64,000 nt of DNA from Polaribacter sp. HaHaR_3_91 (GCF_019278525.1 NZ_CP058986.1:1646001-1710000); one strand, 5' to 3'; positions 27,254 through 36,549 are shown, counted from the stretch's first letter. Numbers and translations: made by a program. The notes: generated from the sequence alone by a model not told the origin.

Positions 27254-28282
27254 ATGATAAAAAACGATTTATTTTTAAGAGCCTTAAAAGGAGAAACTGT
27301 AGACCGTCCACCTGTTTGGATGATGCGTCAGGCAGGAAGATATTTACCTGAATTTCAAGAAATCAAAAAGAAATATGATTTTTTTACACGTTGTCAAACT
27401 CCTGAGTTAGCATCAGAAATTACAGTGCAACCAATTCGTAGATACGGAATGGATGCTGCAATTCTATTTTCAGACATTTTGGTAATTCCACAAGCAATGA
27501 ATATTCATGTGGAAATGAAACCAAACTTCGGACCTTATTTACCGAATCCAATTCGTACTCAAAAAGATTTAGATTCAGTAATTGTTCCAGATATTCAAGA
27601 TACTTTAGGCTATGTAATGGAGGCTATTAAAGCAACCAAAGAAAAACTGAATGATGAAGTACCATTAATCGGTTTTGCAGGTTCTCCATGGACGATTCTT
27701 TGCTATTGTGTACAAGGGCAAGGGTCTAAAAACTTTGATAAAGCAAAAGAATTATGCTTTACAAACCCTGTGTTAGCTCATTCTTTATTACAGAAAATTA
27801 CAGATACAACCATTGCTTATTTAAAAGCAAAAGTAGCTGCAGGTGTAGATGCTGTTCAGGTTTTTGATTCTTGGGGAGGTATGTTATCTCCAGTAGACTA
27901 TCAAGAATTTTCTTGGCAATATATTCAGCAAATTATCGATGCTTTAAAAGATGAAATTCCTGTTATTGCTTTTGGTAAAGGATGTTGGTTTGCTTTAGAC
28001 GAAATGTCTAAATCTGGCGCTTCGGCTTTAGGTGTAGATTGGACTTGTTCTCCAAGAAATGCACGTTATTTATCTGGCGGAAAAATTACGCTACAAGGTA
28101 ATTTCGATCCAACAAGATTGTTTTCTCCACCAGCGGTGATCAAAAAAATGGTACATCAAATGATTAATGAATTTGGTAAAGACAGATTAGTTGTAAACCT
28201 TGGGCATGGTATTTTACCAAACATTCCCTTAGAAAACGCAAAAGCATTTATCGATGCTGTAAAAGAATATAAAGCAGACTAA
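27254..28282 (+). CDS. hemE: uroporphyrinogen decarboxylase HemE
   Basis: A 342-aa enzyme that decarboxylates uroporphyrinogen III to coproporphyrinogen III. The signature [16 protein letters not shown] (19-34) with catalytic Arg25 and Arg29, and [13 protein letters not shown], are present. ATG at 27254 directly follows the short tandem repeat. The tautomerase gene starts 3 bases after its stop. Confidence 0.97.
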   Translation: MIKNDLFLRALKGETVDRPPVWMMRQAGRYLPEFQEIKKKYDFFTRCQTPELASEITVQPIRRYGMDAAILFSDILVIPQAMNIHVEMKPNFGPYLPNPIRTQKDLDSVIVPDIQDTLGYVMEAIKATKEKLNDEVPLIGFAGSPWTILCYCVQGQGSKNFDKAKELCFTNPVLAHSLLQKITDTTIAYLKAKVAAGVDAVQVFDSWGGMLSPVDYQEFSWQYIQQIIDALKDEIPVIAFGKGCWFALDEMSKSGASALGVDWTCSPRNARYLSGGKITLQGNFDPTRLFSPPAVIKKMVHQMINEFGKDRLVVNLGHGILPNIPLENAKAFIDAVKEYKAD

Positions 28283-28285
28283 AAA

Positions 28286-28630
28286 ATGCCACATTTTATT
28301 TTAGATTGTTCAGAAAACATTTTAGAATTACGAGAACCAAGAAAAGTATTAGAAGCCGTTTTTGAAACGGCTTTTTCTACGGGGTTATTTGATAGAGATG
28401 ATATTAAAGTACGTTTAAATCCTTATAAACACTCTTTAGTACAAAGTGAATCAGCAGATTTTATTCATGTTTTTGGTAATATAATGGAAGGAAGAACTAG
28501 TGATCAAAAATCAGATCTTTCTTACGCAATTGTAGCTACCTTAACTACATTGTTTCCTAAAGTACCCGTTATTTCTATGAATATAAGAGACTTTGAAGCT
28601 AATACTTACTGTAATAAATCTATGATTTAG
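28286..28630 (+). CDS. 5-carboxymethyl-2-hydroxymuconate isomerase (CHMI)-like tautomerase
   Basis: A 114-aa protein starting MPHFILDCSENI, so Pro becomes the N-terminal residue after Met removal, the catalytic base of the tautomerase superfamily. The chain fits the CHMI family in length, with RTSDQKSDLSYAI as a conserved helix region. No homoprotocatechuate genes are nearby; the gene sits 3 bases after hemE inside the heme operon. The true substrate is therefore open. Confidence 0.8.
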   Translation: MPHFILDCSENILELREPRKVLEAVFETAFSTGLFDRDDIKVRLNPYKHSLVQSESADFIHVFGNIMEGRTSDQKSDLSYAIVATLTTLFPKVPVISMNIRDFEANTYCNKSMI

Positions 28631-28641
28631 ATACATTATAT

Positions 28642-28742
28642 GGGCGTTACTTTATGCTGAAAAAAATCAGCATAAAGTCGCGCTTTCCAGTATATCTTTT
28701 TACAGAAAAAGTAAAAAGGATGCCATTTCAATCGCTAACGCA
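28642..28742. repeat. R2 interspersed repeat, copy 1
   Basis: Starts GGGCGTT and ends TCAATCGCTAACGCA. Inside is a perfect 12-pair hairpin ACTTTATGCTGA/TCAGCATAAAGT (28649-28678). It ends 11 bases before the EI24 gene. A second copy is at 50778-50856; the run AAAAAGGATGCCATTTCAA (28713-28731) also occurs reversed at 18815. Confidence 0.7.
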
Positions 28743-28753
28743 AGCCAACGCTA

Positions 28754-29500
28754 ATGATTAAAAATATATTTTCAGGCATAAGTGCCTACGCAGGTTCTTT
28801 TGGTTTAATATCTCAATTAAAACTATGGAAATATTTTATAATTCCAATAGTAATTAGTGTGGTAACGGCAACAATTATTGGTTTTACAGCGTACGGATTA
28901 TCCGATAATATTGGTGCTTTTTTAGCTAAAATATGGGTTTGGGACTGGGGAAAAGAAACATTTACAACCATTACATCCGTAATTGGAGGTCTCTTTGTTT
29001 TGGTTATTGGGTTTTTATTGTACAAACATATTGTAATGGCTTTATCAGCACCATTTATGAGTCCTGTATCAGAAAAGATAGAAATTCATATCAATGGAAA
29101 TTTAAAACACAACCACAGAAGAACAAGCTTTCAAGAACAATTAATTAGAGGAATTAGAATTAGTTTAAGAAACATAGGTAAAGAGTTATTATTAACGATT
29201 CCGTTGTTATTATTAAGTTTTATTCCCATAATAGGAATTTTTTTTACCGCTTTATTATTTTTATTACAAGCTTATTATGTCGGTTTCGGAAATATGGATT
29301 ATACCTTAGAAAGACATTTTAACTATAAAGATAGCATCAACTTTGTTGGAAAAAAGAGAGGTTTTGCTATTGGTAATGGAATTGTTTTTATGATGTGCAT
29401 GCTAATTCCTGTAATAGGAATCATTATCGTTTTACCACTTTCTGTAACAGCTGCATCTGTAAAAACGGTTGCCTTATTAAATACTGAAAATAATAAGTGA
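28754..29500 (+). CDS. EI24 domain (CysZ-like) membrane protein
   Basis: A 248-aa membrane protein with four to five helices, of the EI24/CysZ/DUF540 family: GISAYAGSFGLISQLKLW at the start, LSAPFMSPVSEKIE, and YYVGFGNMDYTLERH near residue 180. E. coli CysZ takes up sulfate, but members outside proteobacteria are unassigned. It belongs to the hem operon and overlaps the next gene by 4 bases (GTGA). Confidence 0.82.
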   Translation: MIKNIFSGISAYAGSFGLISQLKLWKYFIIPIVISVVTATIIGFTAYGLSDNIGAFLAKIWVWDWGKETFTTITSVIGGLFVLVIGFLLYKHIVMALSAPFMSPVSEKIEIHINGNLKHNHRRTSFQEQLIRGIRISLRNIGKELLLTIPLLLLSFIPIIGIFFTALLFLLQAYYVGFGNMDYTLERHFNYKDSINFVGKKRGFAIGNGIVFMMCMLIPVIGIIIVLPLSVTAASVKTVALLNTENNK

Positions 29501-30126
29501 ATTTTTTAAAAAAATACGATAAACCTTTTGAGTATGCAGGCATAATAATGAAACTTATTATTGCTTATCAATTTTCTGTTATTTGGTTTCAACCAGAAGC
29601 TTCTGATGTTTCTAAAATATCTTCAATGGCTATTTTAATGGTTTTTGAGTTTATAATGGTACATTCAGGAGTATTTATGGCTGTTATGCCTAAAAGATTA
29701 TCTTTGTTTCTGTTGGTGCCTTTTTATGGTTTATTTGCCTGGGGATTTTCGTCTGCAATGGAAGGCAATGATATATTAATTATATACTTATTAGTTGTAT
29801 TAAATAGAATGCGCTTTGCCTTTTCAGAAGTCGATATTCAAATACGAAGTAGAGCGATACTGTTTTCTATTTCGGCAGCAATTTTATACTTAATACTTAT
29901 CTTTATCACTCTTTTTTCAAATGGTGTTTTTGGAGAATTAGGACTAACACAAGAATTTTTAAATTCGTCGGGGTATTTTGAAACTTTAACAGCAAGTGGA
30001 GAGTTTATGGAGAGACCACATACGGCTATTAGCTTTGTTTTTTTTTATTATTGCTTTTTGGCTGTAGTAGAAACGCTATTGCTAACCACTAAAAAAATAA
30101 ATATGACTAAAATTGCAATTAAATGA
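29497..30126 (+). CDS. hypothetical six-helix membrane protein
   Basis: A 209-aa protein with about six membrane helices and few charged residues. GTG start at 29497 overlaps the stop of the EI24 gene, and its own stop overlaps the ATG of hemF, so it is translationally coupled to both. I do not recognise the family. Because it is locked into the operon beside hemF, a membrane role related to oxygen or porphyrin handling is possible but unsupported. Confidence 0.75.
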   Translation: MNFLKKYDKPFEYAGIIMKLIIAYQFSVIWFQPEASDVSKISSMAILMVFEFIMVHSGVFMAVMPKRLSLFLLVPFYGLFAWGFSSAMEGNDILIIYLLVVLNRMRFAFSEVDIQIRSRAILFSISAAILYLILIFITLFSNGVFGELGLTQEFLNSSGYFETLTASGEFMERPHTAISFVFFYYCFLAVVETLLLTTKKINMTKIAIK

Positions 30127-31028
30127 AAGATCAATTTTATAAATACATAGAAAACTTACAAGACACAATTACTTGTAAGCTAGAAGAGGTAGACGGTGGT
30201 GCTAAATTTCAAGAAGACCTTTGGGAAAGAGAAGAAGGTGGAGGTGGAAGAACTCGTGTGATTGAAAATGGAAAAGTTTTTGAAAAAGGTGGTGTAAACA
30301 TTTCTGCTGTTCATGGTGAGTTACCAGAAGCATTAAGAAAACAATTTAAAGTAAAAGAAGGTAACTTTTTTGCTTGTGGATTGAGTCTCGTTTTACATCC
30401 AATAAGTCCTTTTGTGCCAACAGTGCATGCAAATTGGCGCTATTTTGAAATGTATGACGAAGCAGGAAACATCGTTACTCAATGGTTTGGTGGAGGACAA
30501 GATTTAACGCCCTATTATTTATTTGACGAAGATGCTACTCATTTTCATACAGTATGTAAATCTGCTTGCGACCAACATGATCCAGCATTTTATCCGAAGT
30601 TTAAAAAGGTATGTGATGAGTATTTCTGGAATGCTCACAGAAAAGAAGCAAGAGGAATTGGAGGTTTATTTTTCGATTATCAAAAGGAAACAGAGCAGTT
30701 TTCTATAGAAGACAGATTCAATTTTGTTACGGAAGTAGGGGACAGTTTTTTAGAAAGTTATGTGCCAATTGTAGAAAGGCGAAAAGAAATAGCATTTACA
30801 AAAGAACATAAAGATTGGCAAGAAGTAAGACGAGGACGTTATGTAGAGTTCAATTTAGTGCATGATAGAGGTACTTTGTTCGGCTTAAAAACAAACGGTA
30901 GAATAGAAAGTATTCTAATGAGTTTGCCGCCAATTGTACAATGGAAATACAACCATCAACCAGAAGAAAATTCTGAAGAAGAAAGGTTGATTAAGGTTTT
31001 AGAAAATCCTAAAGAATGGATTTCTTAA
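30123..31028 (+). CDS. hemF: oxygen-dependent coproporphyrinogen III oxidase HemF
   Basis: A 301-aa enzyme converting coproporphyrinogen III to protoporphyrinogen IX with O2. Motifs FEKGGVNISAVHG, VHANWRYFE and WFGGGQDLTPYY are diagnostic. Full length. It is the last gene of the heme operon, with an ATGA overlap upstream and a terminator 6 bases downstream. Confidence 0.97.
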   Translation: MKDQFYKYIENLQDTITCKLEEVDGGAKFQEDLWEREEGGGGRTRVIENGKVFEKGGVNISAVHGELPEALRKQFKVKEGNFFACGLSLVLHPISPFVPTVHANWRYFEMYDEAGNIVTQWFGGGQDLTPYYLFDEDATHFHTVCKSACDQHDPAFYPKFKKVCDEYFWNAHRKEARGIGGLFFDYQKETEQFSIEDRFNFVTEVGDSFLESYVPIVERRKEIAFTKEHKDWQEVRRGRYVEFNLVHDRGTLFGLKTNGRIESILMSLPPIVQWKYNHQPEENSEEERLIKVLENPKEWIS

Positions 31029-31033
31029 AAGAT

Positions 31034-31067
31034 AAAAAAGGCAAAACGATTCGTTTTGCCTTTTTTT
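31034..31067 (+). terminator. intrinsic terminator of the heme operon
   Basis: AAAAAAGGCAAAACG paired with CGTTTTGCCTTTTTT around a minimal loop. GC core GGC/GCC with A- and T-tracts. Confidence 0.85.
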
Positions 31068-31164
31068 ACATCGTTTTTTTTATTGATATTAATTTTAGTT
31101 GTATTTTGCTTTAACTTTTGTGATATCTACTGTTTTGTAAAAGTAAAAATAGACTGACAAAAAA

Positions 31165-32799
31165 ATGTACTTCAAAATAATACTCCCTTTTTTATTTCTT
31201 TTTATTTTAAAAACCAACTCTCAGAATTTAGATTCCATTTTTATTTCAAAAAAAGAAATTGTAAAATCTATAAAAACAGACGAAAAAAAAGCACTGTTTT
31301 TATATGAATGTGGTGAATATTTTTATTCTAAAAATAGTAATAAAGCGGAATATTTTTATCGAGAAGCTTTGGCTTTAAATAAGGATAAGAATAATTTGAT
31401 GGAAGGTAGAGCTTTATTTAAATTAGGATTTGTAGAGAAAAATGAAGGAAATTTAAGTACAAGTCTCAGGTATTTTAATAAAGCAAAAGATATCTTTAAA
31501 GATAATAATGATTTAGAACGTTTAGCCTCTGTTTATTTTGATATTGGATATGTATATCGATATAAAAATCAAATGGATAAAGAATTTGAATTCTACCAAA
31601 AAGGATTGAAATTAAGTGAAGGAGGAAGTGAAACATTAATAGGAAAAGGTTATCTACATTTAGGGAATTACTACACTAGATTAAAAAAATTAGATTCCTC
31701 AATTTATTTTTATAATAAAGCACTTTACCTTTTTAAAAAAATAAAGAAAGAAAATAGAGTTTATAATGTTTATAATAACATAGCGAATACGTATTATAAA
31801 CAGGGAAGATATGCTGAAGTAATAAATATTAGAAGTTTAGTTTTAAAATATGCTAAAAAGGAAAATAAGAAACTACTTATAACTGTAAATTACCATAACA
31901 TTGCGGCCGCATATAGTGAATTGAACGAATATGATAAAGCTGAAAAATATTTAGATTCTGCTATTGTGGTAGCTGAAGAAGAAAGTTTTAAACTACGGTT
32001 AGCAAAATCTTATAATTCAATTTCAAAGGTTAACTATTCATTGAAAAATTACAAATCTGCTTATCTATATCAACAGAAGTATAAAACTTATTCAGACTCT
32101 ATCTTTAAATCTCAATTAACAAACACACTTGAAGAGACCGAGTTAGTAAATAAACACAAAGTGGAAACCAAAAATTTGCAAATATTAAATCAAGAAGAAG
32201 TTTTTGAGAAGAGGTTGTATTTAATTATAATTTTTGTTTTTTTATTATTGGGTATCCCTCTTGTTTTTTTATTTTATAGAAATTCAGTTAATAAAAATAA
32301 AATAATACAAGGAAATTTAGAAAAAGAAAAAATTAAAAAAGAGGTTTTACAGGAAAAGTTCAAAAGATCTGAATCAGATATAAGAAGTTTGGTTGCAGAT
32401 AATTCTATGAGGTTAGAGTTTTTAAAACAACTTTTATTAAAACTTAAAAATCAAAGAGAATCGAGTGATTCAGTTGAAGTGAAAAATTATATTAAAGATT
32501 TATCTTTTAAAATTCAGCAACAAATTACAACAGATAGTAAATTAACTTTGGTTAAAAATAAGATTGATATTATTAATGATGGTTTTAATAATATGTTAGT
32601 TATCACTTATAAAGAGCTTACTAAAACAGAAAGAGAAGTATGTTCATTATTAAGGTTAAATTTATCGATTAAGGAAATAGCATCAATTAGAAATTCAAGT
32701 TCGGATGCAATAAAAGTTACACGCTACAGAATAAGAAAGAAAATGAATGTACCTAAAGGTGAAAAATTAGAGATGTTTATTCAAAAGTTAGAAGTGTAG
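31165..32799 (+). CDS. TPR-containing membrane regulator with LuxR-like HTH
   Basis: A 544-aa protein: signal sequence (about 1-19), a run of tetratricopeptide repeats (about 40-320), one membrane segment (350-372), a coiled coil (about 380-440) and a C-terminal helix-turn-helix (about 480-544) with LTKTEREVCSLLRLNLSIKE and SSDAIKVTRYRIRKKM. This layout is a Bacteroidota-specific one-component design in which periplasmic TPRs could sense a partner and the cytoplasmic HTH bind DNA. No target is known; the unusual GTTAC array lies just downstream. Confidence 0.83.
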   Translation: MYFKIILPFLFLFILKTNSQNLDSIFISKKEIVKSIKTDEKKALFLYECGEYFYSKNSNKAEYFYREALALNKDKNNLMEGRALFKLGFVEKNEGNLSTSLRYFNKAKDIFKDNNDLERLASVYFDIGYVYRYKNQMDKEFEFYQKGLKLSEGGSETLIGKGYLHLGNYYTRLKKLDSSIYFYNKALYLFKKIKKENRVYNVYNNIANTYYKQGRYAEVINIRSLVLKYAKKENKKLLITVNYHNIAAAYSELNEYDKAEKYLDSAIVVAEEESFKLRLAKSYNSISKVNYSLKNYKSAYLYQQKYKTYSDSIFKSQLTNTLEETELVNKHKVETKNLQILNQEEVFEKRLYLIIIFVFLLLGIPLVFLFYRNSVNKNKIIQGNLEKEKIKKEVLQEKFKRSESDIRSLVADNSMRLEFLKQLLLKLKNQRESSDSVEVKNYIKDLSFKIQQQITTDSKLTLVKNKIDIINDGFNNMLVITYKELTKTEREVCSLLRLNLSIKEIASIRNSSSDAIKVTRYRIRKKMNVPKGEKLEMFIQKLEV

Positions 32800-32845
32800 T
32801 TTAATTTACTGTATTTCAGTTGTTTGATGTTTAGGTATTGTCTTT

Positions 32846-32893
32846 TTGTTACTTTTTGTTACGATTTAAAAATACTTTGTTACTTTTTGTTAC
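32846..32893 (+). promoter_or_regulatory. four helically phased GTTAC boxes, candidate activator site
   Basis: TTGTTACTTTTTGTTAC occurs twice (32846-32862 and 32877-32893). The GTTAC pentamers begin at 32848, 32858, 32879 and 32889, i.e. 10, 21 and 10 bases apart, so all face one side of the helix. They precede the -7 element at 32927, which lacks a good -33. Confidence 0.6.
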
Positions 32894-32926
32894 CTTTTTT
32901 TTAGTGTAAAATTTAGACTTATTATT

Positions 32927-32934
32927 TACATTTG
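32927..32934 (+). promoter_or_regulatory. -7 element TACATTTG
   Basis: Perfect TAnnTTTG with no TTG at the usual distance upstream. Together with the GTTAC boxes it looks like an activator-dependent promoter. Confidence 0.5.
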
Positions 32935-32940
32935 ATTATA

Positions 32941-33037
32941 TAATAAGTGATTCCCCTAAAATATTTAATTTTCCCCCAAAATATTTTATCACCATTTTAA
33001 ACTTTTAAAGCAACTTAGAAATAAGTTGCTTTTTTAT
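32941..33037 (+). ncRNA. candidate ~97-nt short RNA
   Basis: From the predicted start to the terminator T-tract, with no coding potential. It contains two near-identical 16-base segments 20 bases apart, TTCCCCTAAAATATTT (32951-32966) and TTCCCCCAAAATATTT (32971-32986). The C-rich boxes should be single-stranded because the only strong hairpin is the terminator. Confidence 0.45.
33007..33037 (+). terminator. intrinsic terminator with GAAA tetraloop
   Basis: AAAGCAACTTA (33007-33017), GAAA, TAAGTTGCTTT (33022-33032), then T-rich. Perfect 11-pair stem. Confidence 0.8.
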
Positions 33038-33422
33038 TTACAAAGCTTTACAAATATTTTTAATCACACAATAAGTTTAAATCGTAACATAATTTCTATT
33101 ACTTACAGTTTTTAATCTTCTTTGCTTTTTACTAATTATTATATTTTTATAAATGATAAAAATATAAATTTTGCATCTCTTAAACGAAACGAACTCTTAG
33201 AGAATAAATCAACTCAATATCATTGTAAATAGCTTTTTTTATATGGATACCATTGCCATGATTTCTATTTTTTTTAAATAAGTTAATTAGTATGTTCTTT
33301 AGACTGTAACTCTGCAGTAAATAATAAATCCATACAAAAGGATATTTCAGTTTATTAAATAACGTGAAGTGTCCTTTTGATATGGCTTATGAGAATCGTT
33401 GTATTAATTAAAAGAACCGATA
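33038..33422. other. AT-rich intergenic region
   Basis: No coding frame, repeat or convincing hairpin could be found between the short RNA terminator and the end of the AsmA gene. Confidence 0.4.
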
Positions 33423-36059
33423 TTAATTTTTCTTTACAGTATCTTTCTTTTTATTTCCAAAAAGACCACCTAAAACATCTTTTACTTTATCGGTAACCTT
33501 ATCTTTTGCCGTTTCTGTACTGGTAGAATCCTTTTTAGTGTCACCACCAATTAAATCTTTCAACTTATCTTTTCCTTGATTTATCAATTGATTTTTTTGT
33601 TTTTCAACTAAATCCTTTACCAAATTTGTTGTAGCGTCTTTAATATTAGAAGTAAATTTAGGGCTATTAAAACTACCCGTTAAGGTTCCGTTTACAGGAA
33701 TACTTTTAATACTTGCAGCATCTTTAGCTGTTAGTTTAGCTATTATATTGGTTACATCTGTACCTAAATATTTTACAGGAACATCAAAAACTAAGTTATA
33801 ATTCATAGATTGATCAAAACCGTGTGTCCCTGAAATTATTAAGCCAATATCTTGATAGTTTAAAGGAATTGGTTTTACAGTAACTTTACCATCTTTAAAA
33901 GAAAATGCCCCAGTTGCTTCGTTTAAGTTTAGTTTATTTATGTCTAAAAAACTTACTTTTTCTGTTAGTGTGGTTAACATTTTAGAATTACTAGCTTTTA
34001 GTTTAGTGTCTAACAACTGTCCTAATAAATTTCCAGTAATGGTTTTTAGATTAGGTGTCATATCTTTATTTAAATCACCAGAGACAGTAATTGTAGAATT
34101 CATTTTTCCTTCTATGGCTTTTGCTATTGGAGCAATAGATTTTAACATTTCTAAAGCACCAAAAGATTCTCCAATATTTAATTTAGATAGGTTTAAATCC
34201 ATTTTAAATTTAGGTGTAGTTCCTTGGGTAGAAACATTACCGTCAAAACCAATATTACCACCAAAAATATCAGATTTTAAATTTTTTAAATCTACTGTTT
34301 CATCATGAATTATCAATTGTCCTGAAACATTGGTTAAGTTTATATTGTCATACATTACTTTTTTAGCATTTGCAGTTAGAGTTACATCTAAAAAAGCAGG
34401 TATTTTTAAGGTTGAGTTTGCTGCTGTCTCTGTATTTGTTTTTTCTTCTGTTACAACAGGTGTACTTTCTGCAATAAAATCGCCAACTTTTAAATTGTTA
34501 GAATTTAAAATAAAGTTTCCTTTTAAAACATCATCTTTAAAAATGAAACCGTAAAAATTATCTAAATTTCCATTGATAGCTAAATCAGAACTACCTGTTT
34601 TAGCTTTAAATTCGTTTAATTTAATGGTGTTTGTATTAAAAACGATAGATGTTTTATCAATATAAAAAGTATTAGCAACATCTTTACCATCATATTTAAA
34701 GTTACTAAGTGTTATGTTCCCAGAGTTTTTAATGTTCTGATAGGTTCCTTTTTCAACAGAGTTCATATCAAAATTAGTAGAAATATTTGCATTTAAAAGA
34801 CCTTCTAACTCTTGCTCTATAGGAGCAGGATATACTTTACCAATATTAGCTAAATTAATAGTTCCTTTTGCTGTTAAATTAATATACGGATTGGTGGTAA
34901 TGTTTTTGAAATTTCCGTTTGCAGCAAAAGTGTCATCATCAATTTTAAAGTTGAATTGATCAATATTTACATATGTGTCTTTAACAAAACCTGTTTTGTT
35001 TACAATTTTAGTATCTATGTTTATGTTGGTTACAGATTTTGGTAAATCGGCATACTTAAACAAAGCATTTTTTGAAATAATTTCGATATTAAATGTAGGT
35101 ATTGTTTTTTCGGACAACGTTCCTTTTACCACACCATTTACTTCAAAATTACCTTCCGTTTTAATAGATTCTAAATTACCTGCATATTGTTTCGGAAATA
35201 AAGCCAATGCATTTTTAAATGATGAGGTAGGGTTTTTAAAATTAAGGTCATATAATTGGTTTTCATCAACTAATTGAACAAAACCATCAAACTCTAAAGG
35301 CAATTGATTTATATAGCCTGTATTTTCTTTAAAGGTATATTTGCTGTTTTTTAAATCGATACCAAGTACGGCATCTAAAGAAATTTTTACGTTACTTAAA
35401 TAGTTGGTTTTGTCTAGGTCTAAAGATAAATAACCTGTTGTTTGGGTATCTAAGTTAAAAACATCTTCAGCAAAATTTCCTTCACCAGAATGGTAAATAC
35501 TATCTAAACTCATTTTGGTGTTGTTACCTCTGTCTATGTAATTAAAATTAATGTCTTCCAACTCATAGTCTTCGATGTTTAATGAAAAAGTACTTTCGCT
35601 ACTTGTTGTTGGCGTTTCTTCGGGTGCTTTTGCGATATCAAAATTTCCATTTCCTTCTTTATCAAATATAATATTGACATCTCCTTCTTTGGTCGCAATA
35701 CTTTTTATAGAAAGCGTTTCTTTAGAGTTTTTAAAAAGCTCTGTTAGTTTTAAAGATAAGCTTAATTCTTTTGTATTGAATAAAGTATCACCAACAAACG
35801 GTGCTTTATTAGCTACAACCACATCGTTTACCGTTAAACTAATTAATGGAAAGTGTTTAAGTAAACTAAGGTCTGCTTCTTTAAAAGTTACCGTTGCGTT
35901 TATATTGTTGTTAATGGTATTGGTTACCATCACTACAATTTTATCTTTAAACAAAAAGGGAATTGAAATTACTGCTATTATCAATACAAGAGCAGTTATA
36001 GAACCCCATTTAAGAATTTTTGAGACTAAAGATTTTTTCTTCTTTTCGGTATTTGTCAT
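33423..36059 (-). CDS. AsmA family outer-membrane biogenesis protein
   Basis: An 878-aa protein from the ATG at 36059. An in-frame ATG at 36089 would add ten residues (MLLIFNQLKK) that spoil the usual short basic N-terminus, so the inner start is preferred. One membrane anchor (about 14-35) is followed by an AsmA N-domain (LSLLKHFPLISLTVNDVVV) and a long beta-rich periplasmic body ending in an AsmA_2-type domain (TLSGDLNKDMTPNLKTI-like region, then SFKDGKVTVKPI). The tail is Lys-rich with DKVKDVLGG-type amphipathic segments. AsmA-like proteins are thought to carry phospholipid between membranes. Confidence 0.85.
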   Translation of the reverse strand: MTNTEKKKKSLVSKILKWGSITALVLIIAVISIPFLFKDKIVVMVTNTINNNINATVTFKEADLSLLKHFPLISLTVNDVVVANKAPFVGDTLFNTKELSLSLKLTELFKNSKETLSIKSIATKEGDVNIIFDKEGNGNFDIAKAPEETPTTSSESTFSLNIEDYELEDINFNYIDRGNNTKMSLDSIYHSGEGNFAEDVFNLDTQTTGYLSLDLDKTNYLSNVKISLDAVLGIDLKNSKYTFKENTGYINQLPLEFDGFVQLVDENQLYDLNFKNPTSSFKNALALFPKQYAGNLESIKTEGNFEVNGVVKGTLSEKTIPTFNIEIISKNALFKYADLPKSVTNINIDTKIVNKTGFVKDTYVNIDQFNFKIDDDTFAANGNFKNITTNPYINLTAKGTINLANIGKVYPAPIEQELEGLLNANISTNFDMNSVEKGTYQNIKNSGNITLSNFKYDGKDVANTFYIDKTSIVFNTNTIKLNEFKAKTGSSDLAINGNLDNFYGFIFKDDVLKGNFILNSNNLKVGDFIAESTPVVTEEKTNTETAANSTLKIPAFLDVTLTANAKKVMYDNINLTNVSGQLIIHDETVDLKNLKSDIFGGNIGFDGNVSTQGTTPKFKMDLNLSKLNIGESFGALEMLKSIAPIAKAIEGKMNSTITVSGDLNKDMTPNLKTITGNLLGQLLDTKLKASNSKMLTTLTEKVSFLDINKLNLNEATGAFSFKDGKVTVKPIPLNYQDIGLIISGTHGFDQSMNYNLVFDVPVKYLGTDVTNIIAKLTAKDAASIKSIPVNGTLTGSFNSPKFTSNIKDATTNLVKDLVEKQKNQLINQGKDKLKDLIGGDTKKDSTSTETAKDKVTDKVKDVLGGLFGNKKKDTVKKN

Positions 36060-36144
36060 TTTTTTAAGTTGATTAAATATCAACAGCAAAAATACAATTT
36101 AGACACTCTTTAATGTGTTTATATAACGTTAAATATAAATGAAT

Positions 36145-36185
36145 TGAAAAAAAATACTGTAACTCTTGGTAAGAATTACAGTATT
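36145..36185 (-). terminator. intrinsic terminator of the CCC-motif gene
   Basis: Arms 36153-36167 and 36171-36185 (15 pairs, one mismatch) around AATACTGTAA. Reading on the minus strand the stem is followed by a run of T (the A-run at 36146-36154). Confidence 0.75.
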
Positions 36186-36207
36186 GGTAGTTTAGTATAT
36201 ATTGGTG

Positions 36208-36540
36208 TTATTGCCCAAATATTTCATTTATTCTTTGTTCTAATAAGGCTGGGTCTTCTAAAGTTGCTAGACCTATTTGGTAAAAGAACCATACAATTAC
36301 CAATAAAAAAATTGCGTTTAAGAGTATACCAATAATTCCTGTTATTTTCCCAGCAGTAGCGTTACCAACGCTATTGTAGTTTTCTGGGTTTAAATTGTAT
36401 TCTTTTATAGCTTTGTTACCTAAAACTAAAGCGATAATACCTAAAGGCAGCCCTATAATTCCATAACAAATACAAGTTACTAAAGATAAAATACCAAGTA
36501 CTAAAGAAGTGGTTGCATTGGGTAAATTTTGTTTTTCCAT
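36208..36540 (-). CDS. CCC-motif membrane protein (DUF4190-like)
   Basis: A 110-aa protein with two membrane hairpins. The first has the pattern ATTSLVLGILSLVTCICYG and GLPLGIIALVLGNKA, typical of small DUF4190-like proteins, with the CxC that gives Bacteroidota members the 'CCC motif' name. Function unknown. It follows the DUF2752 gene by 9 bases, and the pair recurs in flavobacterial genomes. Confidence 0.78.
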   Translation of the reverse strand: MEKQNLPNATTSLVLGILSLVTCICYGIIGLPLGIIALVLGNKAIKEYNLNPENYNSVGNATAGKITGIIGILLNAIFLLVIVWFFYQIGLATLEDPALLEQRINEIFGQ

Positions 36541-36549
36541 TAATTTTTT

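Noticed and set aside
33940..36072. Several long plus-strand open frames opposite the AsmA gene (for example 33940-34308 and 35575-36072)
   Set aside because: They lie wholly antisense to a well-supported 878-aa gene, and their translations show no domain features. AT-rich coding DNA commonly gives such shadows.
36060..36089. Upstream start of the AsmA protein
   Set aside because: It adds MLLIFNQLKK before the standard short basic N-terminus and membrane anchor.
36144..36335. Short plus-strand frame at the end of the CCC-motif gene
   Set aside because: It runs through a terminator hairpin and is antisense to the CCC-motif gene.
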